A stretch of 64,000 bases of DNA from assembly GCA_029237695.1 (NCBI GenBank), contig CM055265.1:110100773-110164772 (forward strand). Reading direction: 5' to 3'. A program made the translations under genes and the position numbers. This stretch comes from Conchocele bisecta. Its lineage: Eukaryota; Mollusca; Bivalvia; Lucinida; Thyasiridae. Positions 55,991-64,000 of this stretch are shown piece by piece (within the stretch, counting starts at the first letter, position 1; each line of letters opens with the position of its first letter). Under the pieces are notes generated by a model. The model was not told the origin of the DNA and made no database searches. It was given only the letters and a program-made list of their open reading frames with translations.

Positions 55991-56289
55991 ACGAGGTGAA
56001 ACTGGCTGATGGCGGGAATACACAACGATGGCCGAGTTGGCCATTCCATGTGCCGTATAGGATACAATAACGAGGCAGTGTTCGTAATATGGTATACATA
56101 TATTCCATCACATTTACGAATCAATTATCTTTGAATCAAAGGATGATCATGTATAGACCGGGTCCTTAATTGTAAAGTTGATTCCGTCGAGCACACCGTT
56201 TCATTCCATTACCCGTCTATTGCCCTCGTTAACTTAACCACTGTTAGTGTCGGTAGTCTGATATTATATAGTTGATTAGAGTACACAAT

Positions 56290-56450
56290 GATTGTCTTTT
56301 GATGAGGTGTACACGAGATTTACGGACCTGAGGAAAGTAATATTCATCGAGGCCAAAGGTCGAGGTGAATATGACGTTTCGAAGGTCCGTATATCTCGTG
56401 TACACCGACTCGAAAGACAATAATTAGTTTATTATACGACTTAAGGTTTT
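56290..56450. mobile_element. inverted-repeat MITE (GAGATTTACGGACCT arms)
   Basis: 'acacgagatttacggacct' is mirrored by 'aggtccgtatatctcgtgt', with 'gtaatattcatcgaggcc' / 'aggtgaatatgac' inside. Related copies at 35880-36050 and 43720-44040. Confidence 0.7.
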
Positions 56451-56745
56451 GCTGAAACCCGACTGACATTTATGTACAAGTTTGCACAAATAAAAGGTGA
56501 AACCGTTTTGTTTTCGGTTATGATGATAGTTATGTCTGTGACTGGCGAAATGGAGCTTGTGGATTTTGCGACCAGTGTATATCCAGATCAGCCTGTGCAT
56601 CCGCAGAGGCTGATCAGGATCTGCACTGTTCGTCATTCCATCAATGAAACACCCGCCATTCTTCTCACAATGCAATTTCCATGAAGACATATGTGACTGT
56701 GACTGGAGAGTAGAGGCTTATGGGATTTGTGACATGTGTAGCACC

Positions 56746-56849
56746 TACAGTAGGGTCAGCGTGTAAATGCACACACGAACGAACAAGACAGGTTGGTTCC
56801 AACCTGTCGTGTTCGTTCGTGTGTGCACTTACACGCTGATCCCACTGTA
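56746..56849. mobile_element. palindrome MITE (CAGTGGGGTCAGCGTGTAAG family)
   Basis: TACAGTAGGGTCAGCGTGTA pairs with TACACGCTGATCCCACTGTA; apex 'gacaggttggttccaacctgtc'. TA ends. A second copy is at 62411-62514. Confidence 0.85.
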
Positions 56850-57192
56850 ATCAAATAGCACACATAGGCGCGCCATGCACAAGCATGACAACTGTCGCCT
56901 TATTTTTTTTTCAGTCATCTCCCTTTATTTTGTTCGGACTGATTTTGTGTTTAGTCAGTAACAGAACAATGTTCATAAAGAATATGCTTACATAGACGAC
57001 GACCCAAAGGCGACACGCGTAAGAATGTGTTAGATCGCTTTCTATTTTTGTTTCTTTTCTCTTTTTTTAACTTTCGCCATACTAATTGTTGGGTTACCTC
57101 CCTTCGTTATTGGAAAGCAAAAGCAAAAAAACGGAATGACTTTTGATGCTGTCAAGCATCAAGTTGTTTAAAATTCTATAAAATGGGCGAAT

Positions 57193-57450
57193 TTTTAAAG
57201 GTACATGCCCACTCAGTAGGCACAGAAAGTTCTTTAGAGGAATTAAATAAGTGTATAATTGTGTCACTATTCCACCAGTTCTAAAAAGTACGAGTGCCCG
57301 CTATACAGATATAATCAGAATTTTTAAAGGTACATGCCCACTCAGTAGGCACAGAAAGTTCTTTAGAGGAATTAAATAAGTGTATAATTGTGTCACTATT
57401 CCACCAGTTCTAAAAAGTACGAGTGCCCGCTATACAGATATAATCAGTTA
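57193..57450. repeat. 129-bp tandem duplication of a TTAA MITE 5' end
   Basis: The first 120 bp or so of the TTAA family (from TTTTTAAAGGTACATGCCC to 'ctatacagatataatcag') occurs twice, starting at about 57192 and 57321, essentially identical. The rest of the element is missing. Confidence 0.85.
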
Positions 57451-57579
57451 GTAATATTTATTTATTTTTTTATATATTTATTTATGTTACGTAATAGGAA
57501 ATATATACATGTGTTGTCTCTGGAGTGTACATGACAGCAGGGTACGAGTCCACTTTATTTCCATTATTTTTTATACATT

Positions 57580-57650
57580 GGAATATCACTATACCGAATA
57601 CCACAGGTACCATCGGAGTGTTCGGTGTAGCGAGGTTCCACCATACAACT
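57580..57650. mobile_element. pogo-like MITE variant (ACCGAATACC)
   Basis: 'cactataccgaatacc' is mirrored by 'gtgttcggtgtagcgaggttcc'. Same subtype as 57720-57791. Confidence 0.6.
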
Positions 57651-57719
57651 CATGTACCTCAAAGCCCAGCTCTTCCAACACGTCCATGCTGTGGCTCTGA
57701 CAGCTGGTGATTGATTGCT

Positions 57720-57791
57720 TACAGTGGAAAACTCGCTATACCGAACACCTGGCGATACATATGGTGTTCGGTACAGCGAGGTTCCACTGTA
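57720..57791. mobile_element. pogo-like MITE variant (ACCGAACACC)
   Basis: TACAGTGGAAAACTCGCTATA, CCGAACACC at the left, GGTGTTCGGTACAGCGAGG, TTCCACTGTA at the right. Confidence 0.75.
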
Positions 57792-58258
57792 TTTGCATTT
57801 TATTGTGACCGGCTGTCATGTACACAATATATAACAGTATCATGGTATCTGTCTATACTATCAGTAAATGCTAACACATACAGTACGGGGCGCCAAGTGG
57901 GATATGGCTCAATTTTGTGCCACAAAATTCATTTTTGTGCCACAAAATTCAATTCTGTGTCACAAAATTCACTCAATTTTGTGTCACAAAATTCAATTCT
58001 GTGTCACAAAATTCACTTGTGCACAAAACTCAATTCTGTGTCTTTTGTGCCACAAAATTCAATTCTGTGTAACAAAATTCAATTCTGTGTCACAAAATTC
58101 ACTTTTGTGCCACAAAACTCAATTCTGTGTCACAAAATTCACTTTTGTGCCACACAATTCACTTTTGTGCCACAAAATTCAATTCTGTCAATTCTGTGTA
58201 ACAAAATTCAATTCTGTGTCACAAAATTCAATTCTGCACACGCATGTAAGAAGGACTA

Positions 58259-61106
58259 GTTTAAACATAGTTTATTGCATATAAATACAATAGGCTCGGG
58301 CTACAAGTTCTCTCAACATTAGTTACAGCCCTCACCTAAGTGTTACAAAGTACAATAATTCAACAGCAATGGCGATACATGAATACATGTATACAGGCAT
58401 ATAAACACGGATACAAACCAATAATCAAGCGATAAATATATGTTTACATAATGTATGGAAAGAAAACGGACAGAAAGGTAGAGAAGAGGTGGATAGTGAG
58501 ATATGAGATTTTGAGAAAGAATAAAAGTTGTTTTTGTCGCCAAGTACATATACTACATGAGCAAATCCATCAATGTATTAGTACTAGTTGCAATAAATTT
58601 CAGTGATCATTAATAACCTGTGGTTGTGGATGATATTGGCAAATCGAATGGAATACATCGGATATTGGATTACGTTACATACATCTATCAACGAAGTTAC
58701 TCAAATCGTTTTGTAGTTTTAATATAATTTTGTACAGAATTGAAGATAATAATATTGTTTTCATTGTTTTGTTCAGGTATGCCGTTCAAAAGCATGTGCG
58801 CGTTCAGGTTATGAAATCGTTGCAGTGACTGGCGTAGAATGAGACGCTGTGCATGATATTTGTTGCATTCAAAGAAGTAATGTTCAGCGTCTTCTACAAT
58901 TTCGCTACACTCGCAGTAGGGAGTTTCTCTGATATGGTTATTGCAAAGATCGGAATTGAGACTGCTACATTTATTACGAAGTCTTGCATGCATAACTGAC
59001 GAAAACCTGTCTCCCACTAAGTAATATGGTGGTATTTCATATTGAGTGTATAATTGTTTGGCGCATGCTGTTTTAAAGTGTCTAAGACTATCTACATTTC
59101 TCATTGAAGGATCAGTTTCATTCCAAAGTTGTACCACAGATGGTATAAATGATTGTTTGTATACTTCCAGTCGAGTAGTCGGGACATTTATATCAAATTG
59201 GTTTCTAAGGTTGTAACGAGATACGTTATTAACAGTGGGAGGAATCAGGTTGGAGATATAACTAGGTGCTTGATTGTTGGTTGCTTTGTACATGATCGAA
59301 AGCTTTTGAATACTACGTCGAACAGATAAAAGTTGCCATCCAACTTCTTTCCTTAAATTATCAAGTGACACTGACCGTGTTAAACCGGTTACTATTCTCG
59401 CAGCTTCATTCTGAATTTTTTCCAATGAATCTTTTTCATATTCTGTACATCCATCCCAGACCGACGAAGCATATTCGAGTATAGGTCTCATATAAGATAT
59501 ATATATTTGGTTTAAAGACTGTCTGCTTATCTTAAATTTTAGGTTACGCATTATTCCCAACACTCTCGCAGTCGAATAAATTATATTTTGTATATGTGTA
59601 TGCCATTTCCCGTTATTGCTCAGCGTTAAACCGAGATGTTTATGGTCGTCGACAAAGGTTATAGAAAGATTAGGTTTACAGGTCGATCGAGTAGTCTTAG
59701 GGTTAAAAGCATCGCTTCAGTCTTGTTAGGATTGAAACTGACCAACCATTGTTTAGCCCAGTCAGCAATAGTTAGCAGGTCATAATTTATTATGCCTTCT
59801 AGGTCATCAGTATTTGTTGTGGAAAATGATAGAGAACTGTCGTCAGCAAATAATCGAACAATACTTAGTAGATGGTCAGTTATATCGTTGACATATATTA
59901 GAAATAGTAAAGGACCGAGCACCGAGCCTTGCGGTACGCCAGCAGTTATTAACTTGGTATCTGAGGTTGTGGACCGTATTGATACAGACTGTTTCCTATC
60001 CGACAAGTAGTTTTCGATCCAGTGTAAGATACAACCATTTAATCCATTTTGCCGTAACTTAAATAGTAATCCCCTATGTCATACTCTATCGAAAGCCTTA
60101 GAAATATCACAAAATACTATACATATAGATTGCCTTTCATCAAATGCCTGACATATTTGATGGTGAATGTCTATAAGTTGGTATACCGTAGAATGGCCTG
60201 GTATAAAACCAGATTGTCTATTGTAAATCAAATTATGTGAGTGCAAGTGATTATATATATGTTTAAACATTATTCTCTCCATTACCTTACCTAGACAGCT
60301 TAATAACGATATAGGTCGATAATTTGAAGGCGTCTGCGGACACCCTTTTTTAAATAAAGGAATTACATTTGCCAATTTCCACGCCATCGGAAACTGACAT
60401 TCATTGACAGATCTATTGAAGAGGATCGCTAGAGGTTTTGAGACAGATGTAATAGTTCCTTTTAGCATTCTATGACTAACTAAATCGTGTCCACAAGCTT
60501 TATTAGTTTGTAAAATCTTTATAGTATCTCTGACCTCAGATTCGTTTATATTAATCATATCAAGAACTTGGTTAGTTTTTAATTCAAGCGGCGGTAAAGT
60601 AGAGTTGCTATCGTCAACCGTTGATATTGAAACGAAGAAGTTGTTTAGACAATTAGCTTTTTCAACATCAGAAAAACAGACAATTTCACTATTACCGTCA
60701 GTCGTTTTTAATGGTGGAATAGTTCCACTTGATTTTGCTATCTTTCACAAAATGTCGAACTAGCTTCCAGAAGTATCTTTTGTTATTTGAAAATGATTCT
60801 GTTAAATTAAACTCTATGTCATTGTAAAATGCTTCTCTTGCATGTTTTTTCATATTATTAACTTTGTTCCGAGTTGTTTTGTATTTATTCCAGTCGTCCA
60901 CCCTTCCAAATTGTATTGCTTTCTTACGTAATTTGTCTCTTAATTTGCTTATTTTACGAATATCGGAATCATACCATGGTTTATCGTTAGGCCGTACTGT
61001 GACTTGATTGCATGGAATGCATCGCTTAGCTAGCTCAATGAATTTAGATGTAAATATATTAGATGCATCATCTACACTGCCATTATTTAAATTTGTCCAA
61101 TCAGTG
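58259..61106 (-). mobile_element. 5'-truncated non-LTR retrotransposon (LINE)
   Basis: Minus-strand ORF2-type polyprotein from 61106 down to 58697, then about 440 bp of 3' UTR. Both ends are flanked by AGAAGGACTA (58249-58258 and 61107-61116), a 10-bp target duplication. The endonuclease domain is absent, so the copy is 5'-truncated as usual for LINEs. It is inserted into fold-back element C. Confidence 0.85.
58697..61106 (-). pseudogene. LINE reverse transcriptase ORF2, Jockey/CR1-like, broken
   Basis: From the 5' side: a linker region (KPWYDSDIRKISKLRDKLRK; ending near 60735 in a -1 frameshift before SGTIPPLKTTDGNSEI), then RT motifs NKACGHD, IPLFKKGCPQTPSNYRPISL, RQSGFIPGHST and FCDISKAFDRV. 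A TGA at about 60079 replaces the usual Trp after RV, and the frame continues HRGLLFKLRQNGLNGCI. Next come AGVPQGSVLGPLLFLIYVND and the catalytic box LFADDSS (near 59840). A frameshift at about 59690 precedes the thumb and C-terminal part (RPILEYASSVWDGC) and a Cys/His tail (PYCECSEIVEDAEHYFFEC). Jockey/CR1-superfamily placement is by motif resemblance. It is non-functional as read. Confidence 0.85.
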
Positions 61107-61664
61107 AGAAGGACTACCATTGGTCAGAAACTGCACTGGAGAAATGGGTCACGGTCGCCGATCTACACATTCAATGTCGATGATTCATTTCTCATTCTGC
61201 CGATGATTCATTTCTCATTCTGCCATTTTGCTTCAACTATCTCCAAACAGTCAAACGTTGACAAACCCATTCGTATTTAAACTCATTTGCGTTATAATTG
61301 TACACATAATTCATGTACATGTAGATCTCCCGCGAGTACAGACCTCATTTATTGTGTATCGCAAGGTACACCTGCCCCAGTTAAATCAATAATACACGCG
61401 CTGTGACCTGTGTTCTGACTGCTGTCTGTGTTTATAAACAGAATGTGTGTATTGGGCCATTTGAGGAAACCATTTGTAGTATTTGTGTAGATACCATGGA
61501 TACTAAGATGGTGTATACTGTAAATAATGCATGTAGACACATAGTTGCGAACACGTAACTTCGCAACTAGTAGACACAGATACAATACCATTTGTTTCAC
61601 AAGGTTAGATCTACTGTTAGAATACGACGTCATCTAATGTCATTTTCGAGCATAAAACGTTACC

Positions 61665-61812
61665 TGATAAATAGAATACCAGACTAGTGTATTTTAATAT
61701 CAAGTTTATCAGGCTCGGCTCGGAAACGGCAAGCCTCGGAATTCCTACGCGTTTCCTAGCCTTGCCTGATAAACTTGATATCAAAATACACTAGCCTGGT
61801 ATTCTCTATATA
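61665..61812. mobile_element. hairpin MITE (GATATCAAGTTTATCAGGC family)
   Basis: 'aatagaataccagactagtgtattttaatatcaagtttatcaggc' in parts is mirrored by GCCTGATAAACTTGATATC and 'aaaatacactagcctggtattctctat'. Second copy of 20380-20534. Confidence 0.85.
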
Positions 61813-62410
61813 TGGGCATGCTCTCAGGTCTAGCTATGTCCCGGCTACTTTATGTTTGACCCTGTTTACATAATTGAGAGAAAATTCTGAATATTTTTCT
61901 TATTTCTCCTTCAAAGTATATATGCTGTGTGACCACTCATTTGTAATCATAATATAACCAAAATAACTGTCCATAAAGAAGTATAATATTGATATATTGG
62001 GTTATATTTTCGCATTGAAATATTTAAACCTGCAAGTGTACTCAACCATCTAGTAAAATGGACTAAGACCGATCTCAACCAATCAACGTAGAGATGACAT
62101 AGACTATCCTACGCAAACTAATTTTTGTGGACAAAAATGAATTCTGTCCCACAAAACTGAATTTTCTTCACAAAACTCAATTCTGTCTTACAAAATTGAA
62201 TCCTTTATAACAAAAATGAATTTTGTATACGAAACGTATGCAGAATTGAATTTTGTGACACAGAATTGACAGAACTGAATTTTGTGACACAGAATTGAAT
62301 TTTGTGACACAGAATTGAATTTTGTGATTTTTAGTGTTACAAAACTCAATTTTGTCTGGACAAAATTGGTTTTGTACACATAATTAACCTGTCCTGCATG
62401 GCACCCCGTA

Positions 62411-62514
62411 TACAGTGGGGTCAGCGTGTAAGTGCACACACGAACGAACAGGACAGGTTGGAATCAACCTGTCGTGTTCGTTCGTGTGTGCACTTACACG
62501 CTGACCCCACTGTA
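62411..62514. mobile_element. palindrome MITE (CAGTGGGGTCAGCGTGTAAG family), perfect copy
   Basis: TACAGTGGGGTCAGCGTGTA pairs with TACACGCTGACCCCACTGTA; apex 'aggttggaatcaacct'. I see almost no mismatch along the arms. Confidence 0.88.
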
Positions 62515-62569
62515 ACCCAACACTAGTTTTAGTAGTTATATCGAACAGTATAGACATAGCTGAAACAAC

Positions 62570-62820
62570 TCAATCATTTATTATATTGATAGCGACTCGC
62601 GGTGGTATCAGGCTATTTTCTTATGCAAATGAGGCATGATATTTTTTAATTATTTATACTAATTAAATGCGCCACCTGAAAAAAATCATATTTTAGACAG
62701 ATTATAAAGTATGATCATTGCATATCAACAATACATACAGATACATATTAATGTCCGTTAACATTTTAAGGAAACACGGTTATCGCCCCTGGTATCAGTG
62801 TAGGGTAATGGTGAATGAAT
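62570..62820. mobile_element. TTAA-type MITE internal fragment
   Basis: 'gatagcgactcgcggtggtatcagg', 'actaattaaatgcgccacctg', 'cacggttatcgcccctggtatcagtg' in family order, with both termini missing. Confidence 0.65.
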
Positions 62821-63164
62821 GTCATCATCTGGATCAAATCCCTCGAATAATGATATCTCAAGACAAAATCAGTCTGTGGTTATCATTATTACATTTTTAT
62901 CAATCTTTGTTCTTTACACAAATCCTCATGAGACCTCGGATTCTTCACTTGCGCGTGCTTTACTAGATATACATCATGATAAGCATTCAACCACTACTTG
63001 TCTTCCTTAAACCTACTGGGAATTGAAAACAGATTGACACACATACTTTTTATAAGATAACTACATGTACATCTATACTAGCTGCGCATAGACACGCTAA
63101 CCCGATATCAAAGCCTGCCGTATTTCGGATTCGAAATTTATGTTAACTCATAATCGTAGTTATA

Positions 63165-63458
63165 GAGAATAATAGGTTAGTGCCGTGAATGGGAAAACAT
63201 ATCTGGCAAGCTTAGGAAACGGGATGGGCGAGGCTATGCCGAGCACATCCCGTTTCCGTGCCGCATCAGATATTGTTTTCCATTCACGGCACTAACCTAC
63301 TATTCTATTTATCCCGTCAACACATGCAAATGGCTTTAAAATGCAAAAATAAATAACCCCAACGACCGAACATATTCATACGCAGTGATTAGGTCGTATT
63401 GACAGGATATCAAAAATGTTTCACGGCACATATGCACTGTGTTGACGGGATAAAACCA
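63165..63458. mobile_element. hairpin MITE plus TATCCCGTCAACAC MITE pair
   Basis: The TAGGTTAGTGCCGTGAATGG palindrome (63170-63305) is followed by TTTATCCCGTCAACACATGC to GTGTTGACGGGATAAA (63458). The interior includes the 'ataaccccaacgaccgaacatattcatacgcagtgat' variant also seen at 52650-52690. Confidence 0.75.
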
Positions 63459-63781
63459 TGTACAATTCGTCGCATAAAATGTTACGTGATTGATTGATTG
63501 GTTGATGATTAGTTGAGTGGTTGGTCGATTGACCGATCGATCGATCGATTGATTCATTATTATTTTACGTGCGTTTAAGAGACAGCAATGTCATATGCAG
63601 ACGGGATTTTTAATGAAATTATAGTTACAGACAGAAACCAAATTTCAGCCACATTTTTCACTCAAGGTTACACAACCCGAAAATATGCGTGGGATTCTTT
63701 CGTACATAGAATGTTCGTATTATCTGTGGTAGCTAATTTGCTAAAACAGACATTTGAAGTCATTACATACATAATGCATTT

Positions 63782-63990
63782 TTATCCCGTCAACACAGTG
63801 CGTATGTGCCGTGAAACACGGTGCCGTGAAACATTTTTGATATCCAGTCAATACAATTTTTGCATTTTACAGCGCGGCACGGAAACGGGATGTGCTCGGT
63901 AGAGCCTCGCCCATCCCGTTTCCTGAGCCTTGCCAGATATTTTTCCCATTCACGGCACTAACCTACTATTCTCTATCTATTTTCCTTATT
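63782..63990. mobile_element. TATCCCGTCAACAC element fused to a half hairpin MITE
   Basis: TTTATCCCGTCAACACAGTGC begins the element. At 'tttgcattttacag' (63870) it jumps into the apex of the AGTAGGTTAGTGCCG palindrome ('cgcggcacggaaacgggatgtg') and runs out through its right arm. A deletion between the paired elements would produce this. Confidence 0.7.
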
Positions 63991-64000
63991 TCCGAACCAA

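Larger units (their letters stand above)
57884..62410. mobile_element. fold-back element family C (CACAAAATTCAATTCTGTGT array), split by a LINE
   Basis: The left end TACGGGGCGCCAAGTGGG is followed by about 16 units of CACAAAATTCAATTCTGTGT (57910-58240). The right side has the complementary units GACACAGAATTGAATTTTGT (62115-62350) and ends 'catggcaccccgta'. The two arms are inverted. The 3 kb between includes a LINE insertion (58259-61106) and about 1 kb of unassigned sequence with a GATATCAAGTTTATCAGGC hairpin. Confidence 0.75.

Noticed and set aside
57711..58284. 182- and 138-codon frames rich in CHKIQFCVTKF repeats
   Set aside because: A by-product of the CACAAAATTCAATTCTGTGT array in fold-back element C, not a protein gene.

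Overview
The window looks like an animal nuclear genome, most probably a bivalve mollusc (inference). It is AT-rich, its one clear gene has large GT-AG introns, and nearly everything else is transposon-derived: many hairpin or terminal-inverted-repeat MITEs in several copies, a 5'-truncated non-LTR retrotransposon, a rotted Ty3/gypsy integrase, a decayed DNA transposon, tRNA-derived SINE remnants and a 38-bp satellite. There are no bacterial operons, ribosome binding sites or CRISPR arrays, and I saw no intact rRNA or tRNA gene.

The centrepiece is a seven-exon plus-strand gene spanning 30,773-54,430. Joined in phase, its exons give about 570 residues resembling bacterial HypX (HoxX), the fused formyl-tetrahydrofolate formyltransferase/enoyl-CoA-hydratase-like enzyme that makes carbon monoxide for [NiFe]-hydrogenase maturation. 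I see no hydrogenase gene here. Both halves keep family motifs (HPGIAGDRG, MDGGAI, FYNGAM, NAGAGG, GSEYWTYFLPRRVG). The N-terminus carries a basic extension of about 17 residues. Exon 3 has one reading-frame break immediately after MDGGAI, where a stretch of roughly a dozen residues also seems missing. All six introns have GT-AG borders and are stuffed with mobile elements. One MITE supplies most of a splice donor, another ends about 43 bp before the ATG, and a third begins about 30 bp after the stop codon.

Layout. 1-7 kb: degenerate tandem repeats, nested TTAA-type MITEs and the 38-bp satellite (4.56-5.73 kb). 7-13 kb: hairpin MITEs and SINE remnants. 13.4-17.8 kb: long divergent inverted arms around a decayed gypsy integrase. 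18-20.9 kb: hairpin MITEs. 21-28.8 kb: nested inverted-repeat elements, including a decayed 2.6-kb DNA transposon (21.8-24.5 kb) and a TTAA MITE carrying a coding-like fragment. 28.8-54.4 kb: the HypX-like gene and its repeat-packed introns. 54.4-57.9 kb: hairpin MITEs. 57.9-62.4 kb: a fold-back element split by a LINE insertion. 62.4-64 kb: further hairpin MITEs.

A second theme is a set of at least five fold-back element families that share one plan: terminal inverted repeats around arrays of short (about 20 bp) units, mostly palindromic. Two families also share the terminal pattern TACGGA-GCCC followed by a small hairpin and a T-run.
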